Source of the DNA: Siphonodentalium dalli
Lineage: Eukaryota; Mollusca; Scaphopoda; Gadilida; Siphonodentaliidae
DNA: 64,000 nucleotides
Assembly (NCBI GenBank): GCA_032622095.1
Contig: CP136063.1
Location: forward strand, 184,925,956-184,989,955
Direction: 5' to 3'
Positions 33,316 through 45,300 of this stretch are shown here, one piece after another; the first letter of the stretch is position 1; every line of letters begins with the position of its first letter. The translations under genes were made by a program, and so were the position numbers. Under the pieces are notes generated by a model that worked only from the letters and a program-made list of their open reading frames with translations, had not been told where the DNA came from and searched no databases.

Positions 33316-35182
33316 GGAATGCCGGCTGATACGGACCCTCGCTCTTACGGACCCTGGCTGATACGGACCCTGACTCATACGGACCACCGGCTGATATGAA
33401 ACCTGGCTCATACGGACCTCTATATTTTTCTTTATTTAAATAAATTAAAATACTGGCAACATACATACTAAAATAACCAAAATGTGAATATAATGAGGCA
33501 CAACAAAAGTGTAACAACGTTCCACCAGACGAATTATTACTTATACTGGGTCGTACAGCTTTGGGAATTCGTTCAACAACCTGCTGGCAGTAATCCTCAT
33601 TGACAAGTAGTCTGTCCACAAGAATATCAACCTCCCGGTCGCCTCCCTCGTTTTCCTCTCCTTTTTATCGCCGACGCATCTTCCCTTCAGAAACCTGATT
33701 CAGATCACCACAGGAATTATAAATGAAATTACAAAAATGTCAATTTATAATCACATAGAAATAATACTGGAACATTCAGGTTCAATGCAGCCAATAACCT
33801 CCTGAAAAGCCGACTGATATATCCACATGAGTACAGTTAGACATTGTGGAATTAAAAATGAATTATGCCAGTCAGGCAAGTTTGGAGTTTGGGATGATAC
33901 GCGGGAAGATTTGAAAGGGCCGTCGGCCCTCTCGTGCAACCCACTTTTGGATGCTGTAATTCCGCTGAAGAGCGTTTGTGGGGTTTGCTTTAACAGACAG
34001 TCAAGCTTCTCAAGTGTCGCTAACTTCTCACGGGTTCTTGGTTGAGTGAGATTCACGTGAAACGATTCTGGTAGATAAGAGATATGGGGACAATGCTTTG
34101 CTTCAAATCGAAGGAGGGCTATGTACCAACAGCTCAATAACATAGAGATTTTTAAATTTGTTACCATTTGGGCGTTCTTTGTGACAAAGATAACACAATC
34201 ATTCCTGAATATTTCATGCAGACACTTATTTTCTTCGGATAGATACGAAAAATCAAAGACCGCTACAATGACCAAATATATCAGGAACACTGAGCCAGAT
34301 TTTGTATCGATAATGGCAGCGTCTGGGTTTTTTTCATCCATTAGATGGATCAGCTTGCAACGTCATGTTTATCAGGTGTAAAGTAACACTGTTTAATATT
34401 GAAGTACACATAAGAGCGTTATACCAAATCCCCCTATAGTGTCTTCGTTTCTTTTCTTTTGAATTGAATACGCATGCGAACATTTAGGTACTACCAGTTG
34501 AATTGCAGTCGGGAAGCACACATTGATCGACACAACATTAAATTTGACAATAGAGCGTTACTTTATATCCCATACTAGTGTCTTCTGAATAATAATGCTT
34601 CCAGTACAGTATGTAAATAATATCGTGTGTCATGATTGTTTTAAAAACTATGACAATACACTTCCTTGTGTATAGCTCTCCGAAATTGGAGGAAATAAAG
34701 GTATAAATATATATATTTTTTTTACAAACATGTTTTCAGAACAAATCAAACTCTGTCCATTCATGTTACTGATCACCAATGACTGACCATTCATCACCGC
34801 GTGTCTGTTTATACAATGATATAAAGAGATCACACGCGCGTGTTTATACAACGATAGAATTACCGATCAGGCATGCACACGACACAATTAATGTTTTCTA
34901 AGTCAGAACATCACCGAAATGATCACAGTTACACCTTGTGATAAGACAATCATAAGTATATGTTAAATTTGAATTAATAAATATACTTTAGAACTGGAAA
35001 GTAAAAAAATGCAAGCATGAGTTTAGAAAAGTAAAACATAATCAAAATTGCATATTTTAATTGAGATCCGTATGAGCCGGGGTCCGTTAGAGCCAGTGTC
35101 CGTATCAGCCTGTGGTCCGTATCAGCCAGAGTCCGTATGAGTCAGGGTCCGTAAGCGCCAGGGTCCGTATCAGCCGCATACC
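33316..35182. mobile_element. 1.87-kb DNA transposon with oligomeric terminal repeats
   Basis: It is flanked by an exact 8-bp duplication GACTGTAA (33308-33315, 35183-35190). The termini GGAATGCCGGCTGATACGG and GGTATGCGGCTGATACGG (inverse) continue into about 100 bp of near-tandem copies of GGCTGATACGGACCCT, inverted at the other end. The 8-bp duplication and GG start fit a Mutator-like or hAT-like element; I cannot decide between them. The uninterrupted host sequence is visible in the inverted arm at about 31680, which proves the insertion. Confidence 0.8.
33751..34341 (-). CDS. Unrecognised 196-codon frame inside the 1.87-kb transposon
   Basis: This is the longest open frame in the window and lies centrally in the transposon at 33316-35182, so it is probably element-encoded. 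It starts MDEKNPDAAIIDTKSGSVF, has a hydrophobic segment (LIYLVIVAVF) at about residues 20-30, another (LLSCWYIALL) at about 70-79, and a C-terminal SFLIPQCLTVLMWIYQ segment. PDAAIID...K could be a remnant of a PD-(D/E)xK nuclease motif, which is speculation. No transposase DDE block was identified. It may be an internal part of a longer decayed protein. Confidence 0.35.
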   Translation of the reverse strand: MDEKNPDAAIIDTKSGSVFLIYLVIVAVFDFSYLSEENKCLHEIFRNDCVIFVTKNAQMVTNLKISMLLSCWYIALLRFEAKHCPHISYLPESFHVNLTQPRTREKLATLEKLDCLLKQTPQTLFSGITASKSGLHERADGPFKSSRVSSQTPNLPDWHNSFLIPQCLTVLMWIYQSAFQEVIGCIEPECSSIISM

Positions 35183-35217
35183 GACTGTAAGCGCCATAAT
35201 AGATGCAAAGTTTCCAG

Positions 35218-35885
35218 CATCTGCATGACTCACTGGGGAAAAACTGTTTCACAAGAATCGATTCTATCGCCTTTCCGGTTCTGTCTCTATCGAACTAAGT
35301 CCCGACTCTTTCGCGATTTAAAACAAATATTTTCAAAGTTTGGCCGCCATGTATACACTACATGTTACAACAGAACTATCCGTATATTAGGTCTTTGCTC
35401 GTGCTTATTGATGATAATAATCCGAAATCAGCTATTTTTGTGCACACTTAGAGACATAATGCGTTTTTGTGCATTTCCTATTTAAATTAAGCAGCAATTT
35501 GATAAGTTTATCGGCCTTGACACTTTTAGTTGGGCTGGAACATGTATCACTGTATGATCGAACACCAGGTTACTATAATAACTACATTTTCTATCATAAA
35601 ACCTGACAAGTTCCAGCCCAATTTAAATGTGATAAGGCTGAAAATCGGAGCATCAAACTGCTGCTTAATTCTCATGGGAAATAGACACAAATGCACGTCT
35701 CTAAATGTGCACCACAAGCAGCCGATTTTGCGCGTACAAAGACCTTATCTGTCGATTGTTATTAGAGAATACATTCGGTATTGACAGTCAGTGTATAAAC
35801 AGCCTATCGAAACTTCAAATAGTTTAAACAAACTACGAAAGAGTCGGAACTTAATTTGATGGAGACGGAATCGGAAATTGTTCCT
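35218..35885. mobile_element. Palindromic MITE inserted in the right arm
   Basis: The arm with CTATCGCCTTTCCGGTTC and CGACTCTTTCGCG is inverted as CGAAAGAGTCGGAACTTAA at about 35837. The centre is near 35570. The host gene is interrupted between codons that are contiguous in the left arm (31690-31600). A second copy, cut by the window edge, starts at 63619. Confidence 0.7.
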
Positions 35886-36023
35886 GTATGGATGACAACC
35901 ACAGAAGTGACTAGAGTGTGCACCGAATTGATTAAATGTGTTTGCAAATCGGTTTGTTCCAGGTGAAAATGTTTAAAACGCAAACTTCCATGTACGTAGT
36001 TGTGCAGATGTGGTTGTGAGTAG
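35886..36023 (+). pseudogene. Cys-rich C-terminal tail of the uncharacterised transposon protein
   Basis: The frame reads VWMTTTEVTRVCTELIKCVC, then KSVCSR, a TGA, KCLKRKLPCT, a TAG, and LCRCGCE. The C-eLi-C-C-C-C spacing is the typical tail of the family at 32267-33307 and may bind zinc. Two in-frame stops show decay. Confidence 0.7.
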
Positions 36024-37089
36024 TGAATTGTTCAATTTATTAAAACAAAGTGTATTTTCATATTTACTGATCCCATCTTCCCACCACATGGCCACCCCCG
36101 GAGTATATCCCAGCAACAATATAACATACAAAATTATACATATGCATATATATATATAAAATACATTGCACTAATGTATATACATGTGTATTATTGAATC
36201 TGTGCTATTCGCATGATTGTTTCATGTTCTGTTGCTGGAATAATTGAGGACACTATATGATACAAGGAAATAATATTATTTCTTATTCCGGAACTCAAAT
36301 ATTCTTTTGAGTATACGTTTCAATCATTTGTATATAATTGGACATAAAAACACTGAATTTAAGTATTGGTGATTTGAACACGAGGCCTCATGATGAAGAT
36401 ATGTGGCAGAATACGTTCGATATGTTCTTGTTTTTGAGAACCAAATTGAGTTTGATGAATATGGGGTCTGTCGTTTAGTCTTTCCTAAATTCGTTGTAAA
36501 TCCACTACTAAATTTTTTATTTGTAAACATCTCGACATACAAAGTTGTATTCAATTTATCCAACCATATAATAGTGTCGCAAATATAATTGATAACATCA
36601 GTGTCATTCACGTTTGGTTGTTAAGCATCAACAGAATGAAACACAGTCTGAGAATAATTTCATTCTTTTTATATAGCACATATTCTACCTCACATTTCTA
36701 CCGGAATTTGTAAAGTATTTAATAAAACAATAAGGAAAAACCCAATGTCTTATGTTTCGGCCGCCATTTTGGCATCCATCTTGAATAATTGGGGCTATTT
36801 TTCAACTAAAAGTCGCGGTTGTTATTCTATAAACACCATTGTTAGATAATGTGGGGGAATTCATTATGTTTACCATATCAAATCGAGACGCAAATCTATT
36901 AGGTGTGATACCTTCAAACCGGCGGTCATCTTGGACGCCATCTTCAATTTTCGGCTCTACGTCGGTCAAAAAGTTGGTTCTTGAGAAAATTCCTAGACTA
37001 GAGATGCTGTCCTACAAGATACTAAAAAATGGCGCTTTTATCCGAATTGTATCGATCCGAGCATTTTTTGTCCCTAACTACCTACACTA

Positions 37090-37570
37090 TGATGAAAGCA
37101 TTGGTTTTGCTGTGTGAATCAGACTGCAGTAAGTCTATGTTAAGATCACCTACGATGTATACTTTTGCATTAAATTCGTTAAGTTTGATAATAACAATGT
37201 CAAGCTGATTATAGAAGGTTTCTATGTCAGCGAGCGGGGCAGTGTTAGGTCGGTATATAGAGCCTACAATGTATGAATTTTTTTTACCCGGATTTATTTC
37301 TACAAATAATGTTTCAATAACGTGGGGAATGAATATCGAGAGGTCATTCCTAGTTTTATATTTAAGGCTACTTTTAATGAAAATTCCGACCCACCCCTTC
37401 CGTCATCATTGTCCGGACGAGATTTGTACTCGAATGGGTGATATCATTCTAATGTGAATGTATCCCTCACCCTAAAAACTTCAGATAGCGCAATTATGTC
37501 AAATATGTTTCCCATGAGGATATGTTTGTGTTGAAATATATCAACGTCCGCACTCAATACTGACGTACGT
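37090..37570 (-). pseudogene. LINE part 1: apurinic-like endonuclease domain
   Basis: Minus-strand reading gives FDIIALSEVFRVRDTF, YHPFEYKSRPDND, a YRPN-like block near 37250 (ALYTDLTLP in one frame) and SDSHSKTNAFI at the break. These are AP-endonuclease blocks of CR1/Jockey-like LINEs. The protein continues at 30586 (SNMFERGFMPV) on the other side of the 6.5-kb insertion. The LINE is 5' truncated near 37570. Frameshifts are present. Confidence 0.7.
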
Positions 37571-37789
37571 AGGAGCCAGGAGGTTAGATATAAAATATTA
37601 TCATTGTATTATTGAAATATTAACAAGAAGATTTTGGTGTCGTTCTAAAACATCGAAACTATATGAAATAAATGCACAGACAATTTAATATCAAACAAAC
37701 TAATATCTCTATTGTAGAACTTTTTGTTCGAAACATGTCGATGTTTTACACTGGCACGTAATTACAAAGTAAAATATGGTATATATATA

Positions 37790-38577
37790 TCTATTATATA
37801 TTTTGGAAGATCTGTCTGTGTGTGTGTGGTGTGTGTGTTCGCGATGAACTCGAAAACGGCCGACCCGATTTCGATTAAACTTCGTATGTGAGGGTACTAT
37901 CGGTCAGGAAGTGGCATAGGCATATTAATTTTCAGATCCGAGGTCAACTTTTCACGTGCCGAGGTCAAATCTGTTTTTACGCTGTGTTACGGGACTTTCA
38001 TTTGAGTTCGGTGCTTACAAATCGATTCGAAACAGCGCGAATAATAAAATGCCAGTCATAATAATGACACTGTGAGAATCTTTCGTGTTTCCTCTTTCCA
38101 ACGATATATAATGCGTATGTATCCGTTTTAGTTATCTGCCTCAATTATCAAGAAGAAGTGGTACTATCTTCCATCAGGATAAAAACAATGCGTAACTTCT
38201 ATGACGTCGTTAGAGGTCATAACGTTAGATCACGTTAACGCTTAACCGGCCGATGCATTTGGCTGTTTCAGACGTCTTGGCGATATCTCGGGCACCGATG
38301 GTAATTTATCTTTACGTTGAAACTTGATAATTAATGAGCGTGTGTATATGAGGCGCGTTTATATACTTGAGTGGAAATCAAATTGGGTTAAACTGGCGGA
38401 TTTTTACGGACGAAATTTGATGCATAGGGTATCTCGGTATCCGCTGGGCCGATTTCCCGGTATCCGCTGGGCCGATTTCCACCATTTTTGGGGTGTTGGT
38501 GTCTGACCCCACCTGACCTTGACCTTCAAAATGGTCAATTCAAGGTCAAAGCCCGGACGAAGTCGGGTCACCTTCTA

Positions 38578-38578
<1 letters not shown>
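37790..38578 (+). mobile_element. Non-autonomous Helitron, copy 1
   Basis: It starts TCTATTATATATTTTGG after A and ends GCCCGGACGAAGTCGGGTCA then CCTTCTAG before T. The CCCG/CGGG hairpin about 10 bp from a CTAG end, the 5' TC, and insertion between A and T without duplication are Helitron hallmarks. Length 789 bp; no Rep/helicase coding. GGTATCCGCTGGGCCGATTT is duplicated inside near 38440. Confidence 0.8.

Positions 38579-38618
<40 letters not shown>
38579..38618. repeat. (TA)n microsatellite between Helitrons 1 and 2
   Basis: Forty bases of uninterrupted TA. It is the likely original insertion target. Confidence 0.95.
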
Positions 38619-38621
<3 letters not shown>

Positions 38622-39414
38622 ATTATATATTTTGGAAGATCTGTGTGTGTGTCTGTGTGTGTGTGTGTGTGTGATCGCGATGGACTCGAAAACGGCCCAG
38701 CCGATTTCGATGAAACTTGGTATGTGGGGGTATTTTCGGCCAGGGGGTGGCATGGGCCTATTAATTTTCAGAACCGAGGTCAACTTTTCACGTGCCGAGG
38801 TCAAATCTGTTTTTACGCTGTGTTACGGGACTTTCATTTGAGTTCGGTGCTTACAAATCGATTCGAAACAGCGCGAATAATAAAATGCCAGTCATAAAAA
38901 TGACACTGTGAGAATATTTCGTGTTTCCTCTTTCCAACGATATATAATGCGTATGTATCCGTTTTTGTTATCTGCCTCAATTATCAAGAAGAAGTGGTAC
39001 TATCTTCCATCAGGATAAAAACAATGCGTAACTTCTATGACGTCGTTAGAGGTCATAACGTTAGATCACGTTAACGCTTAACCGGCCGATGCATTTGGCT
39101 GTTTCAGACGTCTTGGCGATATCTCGGGCACCGATGGTAATTTATCTTTACGTTGAAACTTGATAATTAATGAGCGTGTGTATATGAGGCGCGTTTATAT
39201 ACTTGAGTGGAAATCTAATTGGGTTAAACTGGCGGATTTTTACGGACGAAATTTGATGCATAGGGTATCTCGGTATCCGCTGGGCCGATTTCCCGGTATC
39301 CGCTGGGCCGATTTCCACCATTTTTGGGGTGTTGGTGTTTGACCCCACCTGACATTGACCTTAAAAATGGTCAATTCAAGGTCAAAGCCCGGACGAAGTC
39401 GGGTCACCTTCTAG
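38619..39414 (+). mobile_element. Non-autonomous Helitron, copy 2
   Basis: Same TC start and CTAG end as copy 1 at very high identity, 796 bp. It carries a slightly different 5' region (longer GT run, GGGGGTATTTTCGGCCAGGG). Its CTAG is joined directly to the TC of copy 3. Confidence 0.8.
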
Positions 39415-40313
<899 letters not shown>

Positions 40314-40429
40314 TCCAACAGTTTTCACACAGACGTGAGATAAACGCTCTTTATATTACCACACCAGGAAGAGTATTATAGGGAACGCTCTTTATTGTTC
40401 CAAGTAACTAGAAGAGTCGGAATCCGTGA

Positions 40430-40888
40430 TTTAAACATGGATTATCTCTTTAAATAACAAATTATAAATAGTTACGCGGGTATAAAACAATCAATATGAA
40501 CTGAAGACCCCTGTTCGGAAAGGCTTCTATCGGGTGATACCATATAGCGATATAGAGCATTAGGCTGTTCAAATGGCTACGCAGCGGGCGTCAAATGTCC
40601 GAGATTGATTGGTTGTATTGTTTTATTCCATACTTATAAGCGATAATGGGCATAATTAACGTTTATTTGTGACAAAATCGCGCAATAAAATGTCTGGTCT
40701 CTGTTAACAGTAACTACTATTGTTCGTTAGCTAAACAACCACACCTTTTTAGACCAGAACATATTCGAAATAAAATCAATATTAATCGATAGAAGCATTT
40801 CCGGACAGGAGTCTTCGACTCAGATCTAATATTTTATACCCCAGTAACTATATAATACATGTTTACAAAGAGATAATCCACCTTTAAA
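40430..40888. mobile_element. TTAA-type MITE, family K3, most complete copy
   Basis: It runs from TTTAAACATGGATTATCTCT to AGAGATAATCCACCTTTAAA, an imperfect terminal inverted repeat. GACCCCTGTTCGGAAAGGCT near the left end is inverted near the right end. Non-coding. Confidence 0.75.
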
Positions 40889-41116
40889 AAAAAATGCCAT
40901 AGCTTGAGATAGCTTGAGTATATCATTGCGTGGCATATAAAATTTATATGAGATTTTAATTATAGGGGCACAAGGCACTCGAAGTGGGTTAATGTAGAAA
41001 CAATATAAATGTATGTAAAACATCACAACTAAGAAGGAGACTTTGTTCTTATATTTATTACCGTTAGTTCTCCAATAACGAAATAACCATTCCTATTTTT
41101 TTATTTTATTTTTTAG

Positions 41117-42152
41117 TGCTTAACGTGGTTTTATCCACAAAGCACCCCACGTGGGCCCGGGGTAGAATAGACCTACCGCCCACTACGATGCGTAAGAATC
41201 ACCTAATGTGGCACCCCGTTTGTCATGGGGAGCATCCCGTGAGGTGTGGTAAAGGAGTCCTGGTGGTATTAATTAGTGCGGCCGTATCACGTGAAGCATC
41301 GACATGCGGGTACGGCTTAGCTAGTGGTCCTCTTTGGTTCTACATCTCATCAAGACTGGCGGTTGAGTGGATAATGCCACGACTATCCACAGTGTTTCAA
41401 TCAGTATTCAATCAGTATTCAATCTTTGTTATCCGTTGTCTGATGTTTCAATTATTGTGTCCAGTTGATCACGTATGGTGTTTCTGTTCTCTTTTTGTGT
41501 TCGTCCTAGTGATTGTTGAGTGTTGAATCCTGTATTGTTCCAGCCTGGCTCACGATGTGGAGGTACGTATAGGCTGCAACATGCAGTGTCTACGGCGGCT
41601 GTTGGACTAGTTGTCGATTTTTAGCTTTTTTATATGGCAAATAAACAAAACAACGAAGACCTGGTCGTATTAATGATCACACACTTAGTTCCTATGATGC
41701 TGAGGTATTCCCTCTGTACATATAGTTCTTAGCTTTGACCCCACTATTAAAAGTCTTTTTATTTGTCATTGATAAGACACTTCAAAGTATTGCTGAACAA
41801 TTGAAATCTGTCAAACCGATGTGGACAGGGCCAGTGCCTGGCTCTCTCTTGATTGAGTGTTCAAAGAAAGTTCAATCTGATGCTTTGTTGCAGTTATCAG
41901 CTATTGAACAAACACCAGTCACGGTTGCTCCTCATGAAACATTGAATAGTAGCAGAGCAGTTTTGAGAACCCGCGATATCTCGGAGGCTTCTGTGTCGGA
42001 CATATTGGCTGAGTTGTGACCACAGGGAGTTACTGATGTTCGCAGATTTTCTAATACAGTCCACTGTCTGATGTATTTACACGGTTGCTTCGCTATGGTT
42101 GTTGGTCGTAATATGGCCCAGCGGCTAAAACGACATTAAACCCTGATTCAAC
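41117..42152 (+). mobile_element. Internally deleted LINE derivative (5' UTR, partial ORF1, 3' tail)
   Basis: The 5' part (GCCCGGGGTAGAATAG, CTAATGTGGCACCCCGTTTG) is shared with 19215-19440. A gag-like ORF1 fragment follows (41735-42019). It ends with GGCTAAAACGACATTAAACC, typical of short-tailed mollusc retroposons. Endonuclease and RT are absent, so it would depend on another element's machinery. Confidence 0.6.
41735..42019 (+). pseudogene. LINE ORF1 (gag-like) fragment
   Basis: Conserved blocks: FVIDKTLQSIAEQLKSVKPM, PGSLLIECSKKVQSDALLQL, TPVTVAPHETLNSSR and DISEASVSDILAEL. A stop follows, then QGVTDVRRFSN in the same frame. This matches the N-terminal nucleic-acid-binding region of ORF1 proteins of Jockey/Nimb-type LINEs (SVKrlrsG.LliE, TvtPH.tLNssrGVir). 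Such proteins coat the RNA in the cytoplasmic RNP. The zinc knuckles that usually follow are gone. Confidence 0.6.
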
Positions 42153-42359
42153 CATTTAGCCACAAAGCCATATCACAACGAAACCACTGTTATGTAAACA
42201 AAACTGTTATAGTCGTTTGTCAACAAACATCACTAAACGTGTAGTAAGTTCAAATTTTGTCTGAATATTATTTTTTAGAGTATCTGTCCATGATTTCACC
42301 TTTTCCAATTATTATTAAGTCAAGTTTTGATTAAACTGTGGTATCTTATTTGACTTATA

Positions 42360-42394
42360 ATTACTTGCGCCAGTCTATGCTGGACGCAAGTAAT
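42360..42394. repeat. Small hairpin
   Basis: ATTACTTGCGCCAG and CTGGACGCAAGTAAT form a stem of about 14 bp with one bulge around the loop TCTATG. Too short to classify. Confidence 0.5.
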
Positions 42395-42539
42395 GTTTTC
42401 GGTCCGTCCGGATCTCTGTTTATCTGTCCTTCTGCGAATATGTTACGTCATACCGGAAGTACATTATGTAAAGAATGCACATGAGCTAATATGAAATGGC
42501 TGCACTAATTGTAATTTAAATCCACATATATACTTAATT

Positions 42540-42700
42540 TGCATTGTTATCTGTTTTTATTTTGGTAATAAATCGTTGATACAAGAACAATATTGAAAGA
42601 TAGCTTTCTGGAAACCGATAAAGACGCCATGACGCCACGACGCACATTATGACGTCAAACGCGACATGATTTCATCGATGTCCAGACAGCTGAGGCAGGC
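42540..42700 (+). repeat. Diverged fragment related to the 50192-52055 palindrome
   Basis: CATTATGACGTCAAACG and TCCAGACAGCTGAGGCAGGC match the order of blocks at about 51790-51895 (CATCATGACGTCACAACC, GGCCAGACAGCTTAGCC). Confidence 0.45.
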
Positions 42701-45089
42701 TATAAAATATATATATATATACCCTGCAAGGAAAACAAGTGGGCAATAGTACTGCCCGTTAGAAACTCAGAAAATAAGTTGAAATCAAGTCTCATTTTCG
42801 AAAGACGCAGGTGCATATAAACCATGTCTGGCTAAACAGTCCAGAGCATGGTTCTATTGAGACACAATTGTACTGAAAAATGTGTATGTGGAAACATGGA
42901 TTATTAAAATGCTTATTAATTAACTAGGAAAACAAGCTTTCTCATGCTCAACGTAATATACATTTTGATGATATATTTGTTCCCGAAGACTGTAGATCAG
43001 TCGCTAAGGGCATTTTCAAATTGTTAATAAAAGACTGCCCAGTGATCGCGTCTTTTATTTAATTGTGTCGGCATTTGAAATTGACTTTGATGTTTTTGCC
43101 GCTGAAGTGCAATAGCATTCACAAATCATTATGGTCAAACTAGTAATTTAACCCAATTGGTATATAATATATAGCATCATCGGCAACCAATCGTCTTCAC
43201 ACATTTCATATGAGCGGTGTCTATATCGTTCTATATATATGTCAAACAACTCGTACGATATTACTAAGACCACCACCAGTGTGATAGATCAACTGGAGAT
43301 AACAGAGGTGTTCTCTGTCCGTCTACACAAATATAATCAGCGATGGATGAACTGAAATTTGATATCTAGATTTTCTATCGATCTCTCAAAAGAGGGCCCA
43401 GCGCCCGTGGTTCAAACTGTTGTTGGCAAGACACCACAAAACATGCCAAATGTGTGATAGGTGCAAGTATAGGCAGCTCCAGTTAGTGCATTCTAGTTGG
43501 ACTATGTATCGGTAATTCCGAATTCAAAATTCAAAATTTCATTGTTAGAGATTTACTAATAATGAAAATAAGAACACAGTCAATATATTTATCACGTACA
43601 TGCTGATGATAGTTGTTTTACATACTTTTAAGTTATTTCGCATAAACCCTCTTCGAGGACTTTGGTGAATAAATGAACGAACGTGAGATAACATATGTAC
43701 ACATAACGTCCCATTAAAGTAATATGATCATACGCTAGCGTAATTAACGAACCAAAGCTAAACCACTCACATGAGGGGTATCTGTAGCATTTAAAATATT
43801 TCTTTAGAGATTCCCACCAAATAAGATTCACATGCATAAGGCTTATATTTCATGGGGTAATTATAAATAGTTATATCTGTTGTCGAGAGTGGAACTGAAA
43901 CTGACCATTATATTACTTGGCGTGCTGGGGGGGGGGGGACTCTCCGTTTGAGATACTCAAGCTATGTGGAGAAGCATGTCCATTTCATAATGTTCATTTC
44001 ATTCATAGCATGTCATCATGTCGTTTCGACGACAGTCGACAAACAACGTCGTTATGTCACTTTCCCCATTGACCGAATTCGCGTGGAACTCAATGTATCT
44101 TCTGCTTTGTTCATAAGTATGTGTTTTTATTCTATTCAAGAAAATAGGATATATATGGATTATCGGATGCATGTATGTACTATGCATACTTGCGATAACA
44201 ATTAAATCCATATTAAATATTATGTTATTTCATTTCGCACAGTATAGTCTCTACAGAACCATGCATTATTGATCAACTGCTGCGCATCAGTTGCAAAATA
44301 AAGCTTTGAGACACAAGTTGATCTTGTTGTGGCTGTCACTATTAGTCACCTCGCACCGTCGTCAAAATAAGGTTTAATCAAACATGGCTATATAGCATCA
44401 AGTATGGTTATAGTGCATATTGTAAAGATGTGGGTCAAGTGATTTTAGTTTATTTAAAAACAAATTCTAGATACGTTGTTCAAGTATCCAAAACTGTCGG
44501 AGAGCTAGGGTCAGATAATTTGATCCAGTAGAGTGCCGGAGTAGACCCGTTAGAAATTCATTATAGACCTACCTGCCCTTATAAATAATAACAAATTTAA
44601 TGATTTTATGACGTCTATATAAATAAGAGAATGTTTCACGCTTGTGATTGGTTGCTTGACATTCACTATTATCGATAGTGTCGTACATGACACGATAGTT
44701 GGCCTCCTAATTTTAGAACAGAAATATACTTTTAGCATGCCCACTATTCCGGAGAGGTAATTTGAAAGTCATCTCCGCCTCGCTACAAAAGTTCAGCATG
44801 TTTTGATCTGAAACGTCTTTGTAATCGACAAATAGAGCACAATAAATTATCGTGAGCAAATTCTTTGTGTTATTTGTGATGTTTTACCCATGTTTGATGT
44901 GGCGATTTATCATGTTCTTTTATCCGCTGATTAGAATATCGCATCGATATTTTTGTCTATTTCCTTAGTTCCCGCTACTAAATTTTTTGATCGAATCTTC
45001 AGTTTGTTTTCGGTAAAACAAAGTATTGTTTTAAATTGATGTCACTGTTTAACAACAATAACGACGTCTGCTTTCCATTGCTAGTCAAA
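42701..45089. other. No recognised gene
   Basis: AT-rich DNA with a short TA run near 42710 and a G12 run at about 43927. The longest frames (85 and 69 codons) overlap on opposite strands and show no motif. ATCGATAGTGTCGTACATGA forms a small palindrome near 44670. Confidence 0.4.
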
Positions 45090-45299
45090 ATGGCACCAAC
45101 AATTCCCGAGGAAAAACATTTAAGGTTTGCCCAATTAGAAGCTGGGCAATTTATTGAAGAAAATTTCACAAGCAAAAAAACTAAATTTGCAATGAAAATT
45201 TTTAAATCTTTCTGCAATGAAAAGGGAATACACGGGAATATAGATGATTGTGAATTGTTTGACATTATGGGTCCTGGGACAATGAAAAACGTTCGATAA
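45090..45299 (+). CDS. N-terminal fragment, possibly of a Crypton-derived recombinase-like protein
   Basis: The start AAAATGG is a good Kozak match; an in-frame ATG at 45036 is upstream. The 69 residues begin MAPTIPEEKHLRF and include FIEENFTSKKTKFAMKIF, then FCNEKGI and DDCELFDIM. The pattern (helix ending F-E-N-x-SKKT, helix KxFxxFcxEkgI, then LdxxL-FyxxxR) resembles the N-terminal domain of Crypton-derived tyrosine-recombinase-like proteins (ZMYM/QRICH1-type), where the last block continues into FY.E.R. Here the frame instead runs into GPGTMKNVR and a stop just before a hairpin at 45301. Either an insertion cut the gene or the exon ends at ATTATGG|GTCCTG. Function unproven. Confidence 0.35.
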   Translation: MAPTIPEEKHLRFAQLEAGQFIEENFTSKKTKFAMKIFKSFCNEKGIHGNIDDCELFDIMGPGTMKNVR

Positions 45300-45300
45300 A

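Larger units (their letters stand above)
30587..37089. mobile_element. 6.5-kb palindromic element inserted in the LINE
   Basis: It is bounded by TAGTGCAGGTAGTTAG and CTAACTACCTACACTA, with TGA on both sides (30584-30586, 37090-37092); an imperfect 5-bp duplication CTGAT/ATGAT is also possible. The first 1.6 kb (to about 32215) is the inverse of the right side (from about 32755), once two younger insertions there are removed. Identity of the outermost 150 bp is high. Both arms carry the 3' half of the same degenerate gene and end at the same terminus, so the element is a right-end/right-end inverted duplication around a central segment (32216-32754). No transposase of a named superfamily was recognised. 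Confidence 0.75.

Noticed and set aside
30587-37089. Polinton/Maverick or CACTA (EnSpm) identity for the palindromic element
   Set aside because: No 6-bp duplication and no polymerase or capsid-like genes for Polinton; the termini read TAGTG...CACTA, the inverse of CACTA-element ends.
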